DNA of 64,000 nt from a virus, in the IMG/VR virus record IMGVR_UViG_3300010885_017276, positions 1 through 64,000 of that record; one strand, written 5' to 3'. Each line of letters starts with the position of its first letter. Position 1 is the stretch's first letter. Made by a program: the position numbers and the translations under genes. The notes under the pieces were generated by a model. The model worked only from the letters and a program-made list of their open reading frames with translations. It was not told the DNA's origin and ran no database searches. Positions 40,550-47,589 of the stretch are shown piece by piece.

Positions 40550-40566
40550 TTTAGAATGATTCTAAA
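40550..40566. promoter_or_regulatory. Palindromic operator-like site
   Basis: TTTAGAAT-G-ATTCTAAA is a perfect palindrome with 8-nt arms, 23 nt upstream of a promoter's -33 box. The core TAGAATGATTCTAAATTT also occurs at 47098. Likely a binding site for a dimeric regulator. Confidence 0.65.
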
Positions 40567-40589
40567 TTTAAAAAAAAGTTTACTTTGTA

Positions 40590-40620
40590 TTAGTTTATTT
40601 AAAACTTATTCTTACATTTG
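40590..40620 (+). promoter_or_regulatory. Bacteroidota-type promoter (weak -33)
   Basis: TACATTTG (40613-40620) fits the -7 element. The best -33 is TTAG (40590-40593, one mismatch, 19-nt spacer). A ~150-nt structured leader follows before the gene at 40776. Confidence 0.6.
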
Positions 40621-40775
40621 TAGTGTTGAAAGCGACTAGTTAGCGGCAGGGTTGGAAGCACCACAAAGCACTAGTGTTAGCACGAATAGGCCGAAAGGCG
40701 GAGCTCATTGACATATCGGATAAGGTGATACGGCCTACCTACACAAGTGGCCGTTACTCTTTAAACTTCATAAAT

Positions 40776-40988
40776 ATGAAAAAGTTTAACGAATTTGAGT
40801 GTTGGATGATTGTTCAATCTTTAGAGTTACTAGCCGAGGCTTGGAAAGTCGAAATCGACGAGACCGAGGCCAAGGGCAATAGGGCAATTTGGACAAAGGG
40901 CTACGTGGAAATGGTGACCAAGGAATTGACCGAGAAGGTCAAGGCAGGTACACTAAAACCTAGAAAAACCTACGACCACACTAAGTAG
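40776..40988 (+). CDS. Hypothetical small protein
   Basis: The frame extends back to 40674 through a leader with hairpins and no start context, so I chose ATG 40776 (MKKFNEFECWMIVQSLELLA). The 70-residue protein is helical, acidic-basic, and ends in a basic tail. It is closed by its own UUCG terminator, typical of single-gene cassettes here. Function unknown. Confidence 0.65.
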   Translation: MKKFNEFECWMIVQSLELLAEAWKVEIDETEAKGNRAIWTKGYVEMVTKELTEKVKAGTLKPRKTYDHTK

Positions 40989-40994
40989 TAAGCA

Positions 40995-41020
40995 AGCCCC
41001 CTTCGGGGGGCTATTTTAAA
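40995..41020 (+). terminator. Terminator with UUCG loop
   Basis: AGCCCCC (40995-41001), TTCG loop, GGGGGCT (41006-41012), then a short T-rich tail. Confidence 0.82.
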
Positions 41021-41057
41021 ACAAATTTTTTAACTAATCTAATCTTATTTTAAAAGT

Positions 41058-41939
41058 ATGGAAATTCTATCCAACATTCAGAGCGGAAACGCTAACATCG
41101 AGAGTATTAAAGGCCAATTGTTTGACGTTGTCAAAGTGCCACTAGTTACTAACCTTCAAGGGTTTGACAACCCTAACAGCTTCGGGACTTACCGAGCAAA
41201 CGGAGGCGAAGCCCTAGGAGTTGTAGGTAAAGACTTCACGCCTACTCAACCTAAGCTATTATTCGAGGACTTCGAAAATTGCTTGTACGATACGGACTGC
41301 GACCTAAAGGACGTTAAATATCTAGAGTTGAAAGGCGGTCGTAAAGTAGTGTTCGAAGCCCCAATCAAAACAATGGGCTTTACTAACCTACGAGGCCAAG
41401 AGGACGAAATGATAGTTAAGATTAACTTATCTACGGGTTTCGACGGACTTACCAAGACTAGTTTGTTTATTAGCTGTTACCGAATGGTTTGTGCCAATGG
41501 TATGAAAGCTTGGAAAACCGAGTTTGCTGTTTCTTTCAAGAATACAACCGGTAACGTCGGCAAGGCTTCATCACTTTGCCAAGACATCGCCAAGGCTACC
41601 GACCAAGCTAACGACTTCGAGGCTTACATCAAGAAGCTAAATTCGTCCGAGGTTGACCAAGCCAAAGTAGATGATTTTCTTTTCAAGACTATGGGCTTTA
41701 ATCAAAAGATGTATTCAGAACTAGGTACAAGAAAGCAAAACATCTTGTCCGCTGTACAAGAAAGCATCGCCCTAGAGTTTGGACGTACCGGCTCAACGCT
41801 TTGGGGATTAGTTAACGGCATCACGCACTACACTAATCACGTAGCTAGCACCAACGACCGAAACGATTACCTTCTTACCGGAGGCGGTCTTAAGCTAAAC
41901 GATTTAGCACAAAAGGTAGCCTACGAAATGGCCTACTAG
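41058..41939 (+). CDS. DUF932-family protein
   Basis: A 293-residue protein matching DUF932, a family found in phages and plasmids without a known function. Typical segments: EALGVVGKDFTPTQPKLLF near the N-terminus, LSTGFDGLTKTSLFISCYRMVCANGM in the middle, and LWGLVNGITHYTNHVAS near the end. It has its own terminator with a GAAA loop. Confidence 0.82.
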   Translation: MEILSNIQSGNANIESIKGQLFDVVKVPLVTNLQGFDNPNSFGTYRANGGEALGVVGKDFTPTQPKLLFEDFENCLYDTDCDLKDVKYLELKGGRKVVFEAPIKTMGFTNLRGQEDEMIVKINLSTGFDGLTKTSLFISCYRMVCANGMKAWKTEFAVSFKNTTGNVGKASSLCQDIAKATDQANDFEAYIKKLNSSEVDQAKVDDFLFKTMGFNQKMYSELGTRKQNILSAVQESIALEFGRTGSTLWGLVNGITHYTNHVASTNDRNDYLLTGGGLKLNDLAQKVAYEMAY

Positions 41940-41950
41940 TATTAACCAAG

Positions 41951-41974
41951 CCCCTCGAAAGAGGGGTTTATTTT
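41951..41974 (+). terminator. Terminator with GAAA loop
   Basis: CCCCTC (41951-41956), GAAA, GAGGGG (41961-41966), then TTTATTTT. Confidence 0.85.
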
Positions 41975-41981
41975 AACTAAT

Positions 41982-42167
41982 ATGAAAAAGAAAAAGTTTA
42001 CCGAAAAGCAAAAGGCGGTTATTGCTAGATTCCTGCAAGAACGCCACTACGATCTAAAAGAGTATAAGGCCATTGGCACTAAGCACTACAACGACGACGA
42101 AGATGTTGAAAAAATCCTTGTTGCTATCTATATGCTAAATGAATACCTTTGGATGTGGGAACACTAA
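41982..42167 (+). CDS. Hypothetical basic protein
   Basis: A 61-residue protein, basic N-terminus (MKKKKFTEKQKAVIARFLQE), helical, ending in aromatic residues. Begins after TTAACTAAT. It ends before the hairpin at 42178. Not recognised. Confidence 0.66.
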   Translation: MKKKKFTEKQKAVIARFLQERHYDLKEYKAIGTKHYNDDEDVEKILVAIYMLNEYLWMWEH

Positions 42168-42177
42168 TTACTAACCA

Positions 42178-42199
42178 AGCCCTCTACGGAGGGCTTTTA
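42178..42199 (+). terminator. Terminator
   Basis: AGCCCTC (42178-42184), TACG loop, GAGGGCT (42189-42195), TTTAT. Confidence 0.82.
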
Positions 42200-42210
42200 T
42201 CTTATCTTAT

Positions 42211-42375
42211 ATGAATTACTATATCTTATTGCCCGTTATTTGCCTGCTGCTTCTAGTAGCCCACATCGTCTATGTTAATCGCAGAGACAAGTTTGAGTAC
42301 TTGGACTATTGTATAGCAGTTTGCTTGCTCCTAGTCCCGTTTATTTGCTTAGTCGATTGCCTGCTATGTTGTTAG
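42211..42375 (+). CDS. Tiny two-pass membrane protein
   Basis: A 54-residue frame, ATG to TAG at 42373: two hydrophobic segments (residues 3-18 and 32-52) joined by VNRRDKFEYLDY. Bounded by two terminators, so it is a single-gene cassette. Function unknown. Confidence 0.62.
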   Translation: MNYYILLPVICLLLLVAHIVYVNRRDKFEYLDYCIAVCLLLVPFICLVDCLLCC

Positions 42376-42425
42376 TAGGCCTTATCGCAGTTTGCCTGCT
42401 GTTGATTGCAGGACTTAAAAAGTAA
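42366..42425 (+). CDS. Possible 19-residue hydrophobic peptide
   Basis: A start inside the end of the previous gene opens MLLVGLIAVCLLLIAGLKK, ending at TAA 42423. It has the profile of a short membrane or toxin-like peptide. It could be chance; the terminator directly after it and the overlap make it just plausible. Confidence 0.35.
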   Translation: MLLVGLIAVCLLLIAGLKK

Positions 42426-42434
42426 TGTTTAACC

Positions 42435-42463
42435 AACCCCTTCTATCCGGAGGGGTTTTATTT
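42435..42463 (+). terminator. Terminator
   Basis: AACCCCT (42435-42441) pairs with AGGGGTT (42451-42457), followed by TTATTTT. Confidence 0.8.
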
Positions 42464-42471
42464 TAACTAGT

Positions 42472-42645
42472 ATGATTTTTATTACCACTCTTTTGATTAT
42501 CTATTACGCATTAGTTATCAGGGAAACTTTTTGCGAAAAGTATTATGCAAGCCCTATCACAACAAAGAGGGACTTTTTTTTATGTTTGATACCTTTGTTT
42601 ATGTGGTTTAAAATGCTTATCTTTGCATTAAAGAACCTAGATTAA
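42472..42645 (+). CDS. Tiny two-pass membrane protein
   Basis: A 57-residue frame starting after TTAACTAGT: hydrophobic residues 2-17 and 36-53, linked by a polar basic loop. Another single-gene cassette. Function unknown. Confidence 0.6.
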   Translation: MIFITTLLIIYYALVIRETFCEKYYASPITTKRDFFLCLIPLFMWFKMLIFALKNLD

Positions 42646-42655
42646 TTATTAACCT

Positions 42656-42682
42656 AGCCTTTCATCACGGAGGGCTTTTATC
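42656..42682 (+). terminator. Weak terminator-like hairpin
   Basis: AGCCT (42656-42660) can pair with AGGGCT (42671-42676) with one G-U/bulge, followed by TTTATCTT. Same arrangement as its neighbours but a poorer stem. Confidence 0.6.
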
Positions 42683-42691
42683 TTAACTAGT

Positions 42692-42853
42692 ATGAAAGTA
42701 GAAATCTTTGTTTTGGACTATGGCTTCGAAGCCTTAATTATTGACGGGGGTAAAATCCTGGGGACTATCTTGGGTGTAACTATGGCGAACCTTTGCCAAA
42801 GTGTATACGATGTGTACGGAATCAACATCTTTGAATTAGTTAGTTTAAACTAG
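42692..42853 (+). CDS. Hypothetical 53-residue protein
   Basis: A short frame after TTAACTAGT: MKVEIFVLDYGFEALIID, Gly-rich middle, no clear membrane segment. Not recognised; single-gene cassette ended by the hairpin at 42875. Confidence 0.58.
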   Translation: MKVEIFVLDYGFEALIIDGGKILGTILGVTMANLCQSVYDVYGINIFELVSLN

Positions 42854-42874
42854 TTAGTTCGTGGGGGTAAAACG

Positions 42875-42903
42875 GGGGGACAAAAAAGTTTTCCCTTTTT
42901 TTG
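42875..42903 (+). terminator. Terminator
   Basis: GGGGGGAC (about 42875-42881) pairs with GTTTTCCC (42888-42895) through three G-U pairs, followed by a T-run. Similar in build to the one at 43621. Confidence 0.75.
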
Positions 42904-42911
42904 TAAAAAAG

Positions 42912-42943
42912 TTTGGTAGATTAAAAACTTAGTTGTATATTTG
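42912..42943 (+). promoter_or_regulatory. Promoter, extended TTTGGTAGAT class
   Basis: TTTGGTAGAT (TTTG 42912-42915), 20-nt spacer, TATATTTG (42936-42943). Confidence 0.88.
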
Positions 42944-43008
42944 TAGTAGAATTAAAACCTAGAAGTTAGTGCTAGGAACCTCACTAACAAAACCTAATTT
43001 ATCTTATT

Positions 43009-43149
43009 ATGAGAAATTTAGCAGATTACATTGTTCATTGTTCACTAGAGGTTATTCAATGGGACGAACATAACCGCCCTTATGAGCAAACTCCAAATGG
43101 TAAAATTTATTTGTCTAAAAGGGCTTATAGTTATTCCGTAAAAAACTAA
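43009..43149 (+). CDS. Small protein with RPYxQTPxGK motif
   Basis: A 46-residue protein. Its C-terminal half, HNRPYEQTPNGKIYLSKRAY with final SVKN, matches that of the gene at 51300-51479 (HSRPYSQTPVGKMYCSKK... final SIKN). Two diverged copies 8 kb apart support a real protein family. Function unknown. Confidence 0.72.
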   Translation: MRNLADYIVHCSLEVIQWDEHNRPYEQTPNGKIYLSKRAYSYSVKN

Positions 43150-43159
43150 TTACTAATCA

Positions 43160-43187
43160 AGCCCTTCTTAACCGAGGGGCTTTTATT
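43160..43187 (+). terminator. Terminator
   Basis: AGCCCTT (43160-43166) pairs with AGGGGCT (43175-43181; one G-U), then TTTATTT. Confidence 0.78.
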
Positions 43188-43200
43188 TAAACTAACTAAT

Positions 43201-43416
43201 ATGAAAAATTTATTAACTATGTCGATAGAACTTGCAATTTTAAAATTAAAAGAAAAAGAAATCCCTTGTGTTGATTCAAGGGTTAAAGGGTATGATTATT
43301 TTATTCAAGATAATGGGGATGATTTGTCTTTAACTAATGAAGAAAATGAAATAGCACAAGCGTTTGGTGTTCATTTAACTGAACAAGAAGTTATTGATTT
43401 TTCAAAAACACTTTAA
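43201..43416 (+). CDS. Hypothetical 71-residue protein
   Basis: Starts directly after ACTAACTAAT. Acidic, helical N-terminus and a mixed C-terminus (ENEIAQAFGVHLTEQEVIDF). Not recognised. Confidence 0.66.
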   Translation: MKNLLTMSIELAILKLKEKEIPCVDSRVKGYDYFIQDNGDDLSLTNEENEIAQAFGVHLTEQEVIDFSKTL

Positions 43417-43426
43417 ACTAACTAGT

Positions 43427-43600
43427 ATGTGCTATCCTATCTTTTGTATTGCCGTTCACTTACTAGAGGGGCGTGAGGATGAACTTGACTTGGTTTGGGG
43501 GGACGCTGCAGAAGTTTATTCTAGGTTCCTAGACAGCGAATTTAACGACCCTAACAAGTCCGAACTTGACTGCATTAATAGCTTTATGGCTAACATTTAA
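43427..43600 (+). CDS. Hypothetical 57-residue acidic protein
   Basis: I use ATG 43427 after ACTAACTAGT rather than the longer frame from 43394, which overlaps the upstream gene. Sequence MCYPIFCIAVHLLEGREDEL; acidic C-terminus. Not recognised. Confidence 0.64.
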   Translation: MCYPIFCIAVHLLEGREDELDLVWGDAAEVYSRFLDSEFNDPNKSELDCINSFMANI

Positions 43601-43620
43601 AACTAACTAATCTAAACTAC

Positions 43621-43651
43621 AAGGGGGAACAAAAAAGTTTCCCCTTTTTTT
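43621..43651 (+). terminator. Terminator with A-rich loop
   Basis: AAGGGGGAAC (43621-43630) pairs with GTTTCCCCTT (43637-43646), ten base pairs, followed by more T. Confidence 0.88.
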
Positions 43652-43662
43652 GTGCCTAAAAG

Positions 43663-43694
43663 TTTGGTAGATTAAAAACTATTTTGTACCTTTG
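43663..43694 (+). promoter_or_regulatory. Promoter, extended TTTGGTAGAT class
   Basis: TTTGGTAGAT (TTTG 43663-43666), 20-nt spacer, TACCTTTG (43687-43694). Confidence 0.88.
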
Positions 43695-43724
43695 ATTATT
43701 ATTAATCTTAACTTATTTTATCCT

Positions 43725-43922
43725 ATGGAAATTGTAAAAAACTTGGCTGTCTTGAATCAGCTGTCTAAAGCCTATGGCTTGGAATTTTGTAGAACCTATA
43801 AGTATTGTACGGGGGGCGATAACATTCGTGTAAACCGCTACACTTATAAAGATGATAGCTTTGTGCTAAAGTATTTTGACGGGTGTTTTTATCCGTATAT
43901 TGTTAAACTTAAAACTAACTAA
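43725..43922 (+). CDS. Hypothetical 65-residue protein
   Basis: I chose ATG 43725 because the upstream start at 43692 would lie inside the promoter. MEIVKNLAVLNQLSKAYGLE, then Tyr/Arg-rich beta-like part. Single gene between a promoter and a terminator. Not recognised. Confidence 0.66.
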   Translation: MEIVKNLAVLNQLSKAYGLEFCRTYKYCTGGDNIRVNRYTYKDDSFVLKYFDGCFYPYIVKLKTN

Positions 43923-43930
43923 TCTAAACT

Positions 43931-43954
43931 AGGGGCTAATCGCCCCTTTTTTTT
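43931..43954 (+). terminator. Terminator
   Basis: AGGGGC (43931-43936) pairs with GCCCCT (43942-43947), followed by eight T. Confidence 0.88.
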
Positions 43955-43977
43955 GTGCAAAACTTTAACACTTTTTA

Positions 43978-44009
43978 TTTGGGGGTTTAGTTTTATTGGC
44001 GTATCTTTG
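43978..44009 (+). promoter_or_regulatory. Promoter of a gene-free transcript
   Basis: TTTG (43978-43981; not the TTTGGTAG form), exactly 20-nt spacer, TATCTTTG (44002-44009). It faces ~270 nt without a gene. Confidence 0.85.
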
Positions 44010-44015
44010 TTCTTG

Positions 44016-44170
44016 TAGGGGGGTAATGGAATGTTATCCGATACAGGTGGGCTACTGAGATACTAGCGCAAGGAGGTTCTAAGGGAACCTGCCCCGTGGC
44101 GAAGGGGGGGAGGGAGGGGTGTGACGGAGTCTACCCTATGCGTGTGTAAAAAAACACGAACCCCTGAATT
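44016..44170 (+). ncRNA. Candidate small structured RNA
   Basis: No ORF is credible. The stretch starts ~7 nt after a perfect promoter, is much more GC-rich than its surroundings, and folds: GGTTC-TAAG-GGAACC near 44074-44090, GCCCC...GGGG near 44092-44110, and CGTGTG/CACG near 44140-44158. Stops before a second promoter at 44282. Not matched to 6S, SRP or RNase P RNA by conserved motifs. Confidence 0.55.
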
Positions 44171-44281
44171 GCGTTACTCTGGCAATTTTCTATAACAAAG
44201 ATACGACAAAATTTTGTACTAGTCAAGAAAAAAGTAACAAAGTTATCAACATTATTTTGTTAATAAGTATGCAAAAAAAAG

Positions 44282-44313
44282 TTTGGTAGATTAAAATTAA
44301 CTACCTATATTTG
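44282..44313 (+). promoter_or_regulatory. Promoter, extended TTTGGTAGAT class
   Basis: TTTGGTAGAT (TTTG 44282-44285), 20-nt spacer, TATATTTG (44306-44313). Confidence 0.88.
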
Positions 44314-44358
44314 TATTGTAATTGCAACGAAGCGGTTACTTTAAATTATCTTATTACT

Positions 44359-44700
44359 ATGAACAAAGTAATTTTAAACATCGGGTTAAATGTTGGGAAT
44401 GTTGAACCAACAAAACAGCTAAACACAACGCTACACATATTAACTACTTTAAGCTTTTCATTGACTAGTGTAAAGGTACACGAAAATAGCGAGTACAACG
44501 AAAACGGGGAACGCTGTCTAGTAGTTTATTTTGATACTGAATTTGACTTGACTTTAATAAGTATCTTAATTGACGCAGTTTGCGAACACTTAGAACAGCA
44601 ATGTATAGCCGTTAAATTTAACGGGGTAGGTAAACTAGTTTATGATAGTAACTACAATGGAGAACGATTTGACTTTGTAGAGAAGTACTTTAAGGACTAA
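44359..44700 (+). CDS. Hypothetical protein
   Basis: Start ATG 44359; a longer frame would begin at the promoter's TTG. The 113-residue protein (MNKVILNIGLNVGNVEPTKQ) has alternating beta and helix pattern and no known motif. Single-gene cassette closed by a hairpin. Confidence 0.68.
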   Translation: MNKVILNIGLNVGNVEPTKQLNTTLHILTTLSFSLTSVKVHENSEYNENGERCLVVYFDTEFDLTLISILIDAVCEHLEQQCIAVKFNGVGKLVYDSNYNGERFDFVEKYFKD

Positions 44701-44711
44701 CTAATCTAAAA

Positions 44712-44737
44712 AGCCCCTCGATAAATTTTGGGGGGCT
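44712..44737 (+). terminator. Terminator-like hairpin with conserved loop
   Basis: AGCCCC (44712-44717) pairs with GGGGCT (44732-44737) around a loop ending ATAAATTTT. The same loop is found in the hairpin at 45403-45426. Only a weak T-run follows. Confidence 0.65.
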
Positions 44738-44759
44738 ATTAAAAAAAAGTAAAAAAAGT

Positions 44760-44790
44760 TTTGCAGTCTAAAAAATTATAATTATATTTG
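44760..44790 (+). promoter_or_regulatory. Bacteroidota-type promoter
   Basis: TTTG (44760-44763), 19-nt spacer, TATATTTG (44783-44790), 27 nt before the next gene. Confidence 0.82.
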
Positions 44791-44816
44791 TCAAACAATT
44801 TAAACACATTCACACT

Positions 44817-45392
44817 ATGAACAAACTAGTATTAAAACACGACAACCACGCAGACAGCCCTAGAACTTGGTGCAATTTAGGAACAATGATTTGTTTCCAT
44901 AAACGATACGACCTAGGGGACAGCCACGGGTATTCCTCTATTGACTATTCAAGTTGGGAGCAAATGGAAAAAGACTTAATTAAAAAAGAAAATCCGGCTG
45001 TTATCTTACCTTTGTACTTGTACGACCATTCAGTTGTTACCATTAGTACAACCCCATTCAGTAATCGTTGGGACAGCGGTCAAGTAGGGTTTATCTTAGT
45101 TAGTAAGGAAACAGCCCTAGCAGATTTTGGGGGTAAAAAAGTTACAGCTAAACTAAAAGAAAAGATAGAGAGACAGCTAGAGGGAGAAGTAGAAACTTAC
45201 GCACAATTCCTAGAGGGAGACGTGTACGGGTTTTCTATTGAGGACGAAGACGGGAATCATATTGACAGCTGTTTTGGATTTTACGGGAGTGACTTTGCTA
45301 CCAACGGGATATTAGACTACATTAACCATAACTTGTTGGGGGTAACAGAAGCCGAAGTACTACCTTTGCTAGAAGCAGCCGAGATTGAATAA
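44817..45392 (+). CDS. Conserved phage/plasmid accessory protein (LPLYLYDHS family)
   Basis: A 191-residue protein. SPRTWCNLGTMICFHKRYDL, then LPLYLYDHSVVTISTTPF, then WDSGQVGFI and GDVYGFSIED...DSCFGFYG, are the signature of a family I recall from many phages and mobile elements, without a known function. It occurs here with the GRYYSGDIEGKFWF protein (52455), another member of such accessory sets. Confidence 0.78.
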   Translation: MNKLVLKHDNHADSPRTWCNLGTMICFHKRYDLGDSHGYSSIDYSSWEQMEKDLIKKENPAVILPLYLYDHSVVTISTTPFSNRWDSGQVGFILVSKETALADFGGKKVTAKLKEKIERQLEGEVETYAQFLEGDVYGFSIEDEDGNHIDSCFGFYGSDFATNGILDYINHNLLGVTEAEVLPLLEAAEIE

Positions 45393-45402
45393 ACTAATCC
45401 AA

Positions 45403-45426
45403 ACCCCTCAATAAATTTTGGGGGGT
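45403..45426 (+). terminator. Terminator-like hairpin with conserved loop
   Basis: ACCCC (45403-45407) pairs with GGGGT (45422-45426) around the loop TCAATAAATTTTGG. Sister of 44712-44737. Confidence 0.6.
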
Positions 45427-45449
45427 ACACAAAAAAAAGTAAAAAAACA

Positions 45450-45481
45450 TTTGGTAGATACAAAGTAATTGCATATCTTTA
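45450..45481 (+). promoter_or_regulatory. Promoter, extended TTTGGTAGAT class
   Basis: TTTGGTAGAT (TTTG 45450-45453), 20-nt spacer, TATCTTTA (45474-45481; last base deviates). Confidence 0.78.
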
Positions 45482-45506
45482 CCTAGAATTTAAAACCCAA
45501 TACAAT

Positions 45507-45659
45507 ATGATAAACGTATATTTCGAGAGTAGCACACACGCTGAATTAGTAGCAACATTCGACAGCGAAGAATTATTTATAGCTTGTCTACCTACACTAG
45601 AGGCAGAAGCTAAAAAACAGAATATGTTTGTAACAGAACAAGTAACAACAACCCTTTAA
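45507..45659 (+). CDS. Hypothetical 50-residue protein
   Basis: ATG 45507 to TAA 45657: MINVYFESSTHAELVATFDS, acidic helical remainder. Located 26 nt after a promoter, so probably real. Not recognised. Confidence 0.62.
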   Translation: MINVYFESSTHAELVATFDSEELFIACLPTLEAEAKKQNMFVTEQVTTTL

Positions 45660-45677
45660 TAATAATAATAATAATAA
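45657..45677. repeat. (TAA)n microsatellite
   Basis: About seven TAA units including the stop codon of the upstream frame. It supplies stop codons before the next gene. Confidence 0.85.
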
Positions 45678-45687
45678 ATTAACTAAT

Positions 45688-45972
45688 ATGAAAATCGTAA
45701 CACAAAATGCAGTAACTTGTTTCCTTAATAAGGGGAACGGAACATTCAACAACACACACGTTGTAACAGAAAACGAAGTATCTAAGCTGTATCTATTCGG
45801 CAATCTAATTGCTGTACTAGAACAAGGGGTACTAAAGGTAACCAATGCAGGTTGGTTTAGCAAGACTACTAAGGAACGCTTGAACGGACTACCTAATGTA
45901 AACGTAAGGCAGTCTAAGGGTAAGTGGTACTTGAACGATAATTTTTGGGACGGAAAACTAACTACTATTTAA
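45688..45972 (+). CDS. Conserved phage accessory protein (WFSKTTKERL family)
   Basis: A 94-residue protein with LYLFGNLIAVLEQG, then NAGWFSKTTKERLNGLPNVN and KGKWYLNDNFWDGK. I recall this pattern as a recurrent small phage protein without known function. Starts after TTAACTAAT. Confidence 0.76.
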   Translation: MKIVTQNAVTCFLNKGNGTFNNTHVVTENEVSKLYLFGNLIAVLEQGVLKVTNAGWFSKTTKERLNGLPNVNVRQSKGKWYLNDNFWDGKLTTI

Positions 45973-46046
45973 TTTTGTATCAGAAGATTTTTGAGGGGTG
46001 TATGTACCAAGCCCCCCAAAAAGATCGATTAACTAAAACAAAAAAG

Positions 46047-46286
46047 ATGAAACAGACAATTATAATAGGGAAGTTTGAATCCTTAAACATCAAGGCAGTA
46101 ATACATTCTATAGATGAAGTATACCAAGCCGATACACACGAAGAACTAGTAGCTTTGCTAGATACCTTTGACAAGGAAGGCAAGGATTGGTTGATACTTG
46201 AGAAGACCATATTTACCCTAGAGATAACACCCAATGCATTGTTGGGGCTTATTTGGGGGAGCAACAAGGGGGCAAATTGCGAATAA
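46047..46286 (+). CDS. Hypothetical 79-residue protein
   Basis: I use the internal ATG 46047 (MKQTIIIGKFESLNIKAVIH) instead of a start at 45945, which would overlap the upstream gene. Predicted alpha/beta. Not recognised. Confidence 0.64.
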   Translation: MKQTIIIGKFESLNIKAVIHSIDEVYQADTHEELVALLDTFDKEGKDWLILEKTIFTLEITPNALLGLIWGSNKGANCE

Positions 46287-46413
46287 TGCAAAGTTTTGGG
46301 GGGGGCAAATTGTCTAACCCCCGTAAATTTCGATACCACCCTTGCAGAATTATCAGTAATCTAGTACTTTCATTGCGAATACAATAATGGGGGTACACTA
46401 AAAAACAGCCAAA

Positions 46414-46605
46414 ATGGGATTAACTAAGACAAAAAAGGAACAAGAACTCTATGAAAGGTACAAAAAGTATCTAGGGTACGATACAATCATCCCCCAATCC
46501 ATAGTACAAAGCTACCTAACAGACCTACAAGAACTAGTGGGGGGGAGCAAGGCTAGATTAAATCGGGGGGTACAGCAAAAAGCCTACCTAGTCTACGTAG
46601 ACTAA
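46414..46605 (+). CDS. Hypothetical basic helical protein
   Basis: A 63-residue Lys/Arg-rich protein (MGLTKTKKEQELYERYKKYL), ending KAYLVYVD. Not recognised. Confidence 0.62.
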   Translation: MGLTKTKKEQELYERYKKYLGYDTIIPQSIVQSYLTDLQELVGGSKARLNRGVQQKAYLVYVD

Positions 46606-46622
46606 TAAATAAACTAACTAAG

Positions 46623-46802
46623 ATGAAGCAAACAATACAAGAGAAGATAGAGGTAGCAGTACTTACCGGACAAAAGAGTATAGTAGTAAACGGAATACTA
46701 GTACAATGGAAGCCCCTACACTCCCAAGTAGCTAAAAGCAAGCTAGAGGGGTACGCTAAAGAGGTAGCAAGAAAGAGTTTGGAGGGGCTGTATAGTAAGT
46801 AA
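46623..46802 (+). CDS. Hypothetical 59-residue basic protein
   Basis: ATG 46623 after ACTAACTAAG to TAA 46800. MKQTIQEKIEVAVLTGQKSI opens it; the remainder is basic and helical. Not recognised. Confidence 0.62.
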   Translation: MKQTIQEKIEVAVLTGQKSIVVNGILVQWKPLHSQVAKSKLEGYAKEVARKSLEGLYSK

Positions 46803-47097
46803 CTAGCTGATTGTGTGCTAGTTAGAGTGGGCGGACAACCCCCACCCACGATTTGAGGGTAGGTTTCGGCTGTCGTTTTTGGGTATGTCGGATTCAAATT
46901 ACATATACACAAATTTATACAACAAACTTGATTCCCCCCACTACCCCTAGACTAACTACTCTATACTATACTAGTACTACTCGAATGTTATCTGTATTAA
47001 CTTATCTAAGGTTGGTAGTTATGGTAGGTTATGTTTAGATTAGTTTAGCTACACTCGGCAGTCTTTTTATAGTCCGGCCAAAAGTTTACCCCTTATC
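46803..47097. other. Gene-free stretch with one hairpin
   Basis: No ORF is convincing. GTGGG near 46829 pairs with CCCAC near 46846 and may end the preceding transcript. Beyond that I see only AT-rich spacer, up to the operator and promoter at 47098-47156. Confidence 0.55.
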
Positions 47098-47110
47098 TAG
47101 AATGATTCTA
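47098..47110. promoter_or_regulatory. Palindromic operator-like site, second copy
   Basis: TAGAAT-G-ATTCTA, 14 nt upstream of the -33 box of the promoter at 47125. Identical over TAGAATGATTCTAAATTT to the site at 40550. Confidence 0.65.
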
Positions 47111-47124
47111 AATTTCAATAAATG

Positions 47125-47156
47125 TTTGGTAGTCTAGATTTAATTACATATATTTG
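47125..47156 (+). promoter_or_regulatory. Promoter, extended TTTGGTAG class
   Basis: TTTGGTAG (TTTG 47125-47128), 20-nt spacer, TATATTTG (47149-47156). Its leader contains GGCAATGAAGCCAA (47161-47174). Confidence 0.88.
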
Positions 47157-47192
47157 TATCGGCAATGAAGCCAACGTAAAACTTAAATCACA

Positions 47193-47450
47193 ATGAAACT
47201 AATTAATCTAAACTTAGTAAACGAATTACTAGACAACCAACACGAGGGCTACGAACTAATGGTTTACACAAAACAGCCTAACCAATCCGACTATGAACTA
47301 TCTGAATTTTTTGAACTAGAAAACATCAAGAACTTAAAATCCTTGTGTGCTAGAATACTAAAACAAATGGGGAATAAGGTAGGATGTATCGATTTTAAGA
47401 TGAACTACGAAGACACAGATTTTGACCAAGTAACAATCTATAAAAACTAA
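47193..47450 (+). CDS. Hypothetical 85-residue protein
   Basis: First gene behind the operator-linked promoter. Acidic, helical N-terminus (MKLINLNLVNELLDNQHEGY), alpha/beta remainder. Not recognised. Confidence 0.68.
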   Translation: MKLINLNLVNELLDNQHEGYELMVYTKQPNQSDYELSEFFELENIKNLKSLCARILKQMGNKVGCIDFKMNYEDTDFDQVTIYKN

Positions 47451-47454
47451 TAAG

Positions 47455-47589
47455 ATGAAAGAAGAAACCAAGAAAGAACTATTTGATTTTCTATACACTA
47501 TGGAAGACAAACTAGAGTACGACAAAACAGCCCTAGGTAAAAGACTAGGAGAACTAATAAACAAGCTACAACAAGAACTAATAAGATGA
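47455..47589 (+). CDS. Hypothetical 44-residue helical protein
   Basis: ATG 47455 to TGA 47587, overlapping the next ATG. Amphipathic and highly charged (MKEETKKELFDFLYTMEDKL ...). Short but coupled on both sides. Confidence 0.6.
   Translation: MKEETKKELFDFLYTMEDKLEYDKTALGKRLGELINKLQQELIR

Noticed and set aside
46553-46912. 119-codon minus-strand frame
   Set aside because: Runs opposite a cluster of plus-strand genes and across the gene-free stretch; no promoter on that strand.
46986-47038. 17-residue hydrophobic frame in the gene-free stretch
   Set aside because: No promoter or coupling; too short to separate from chance.
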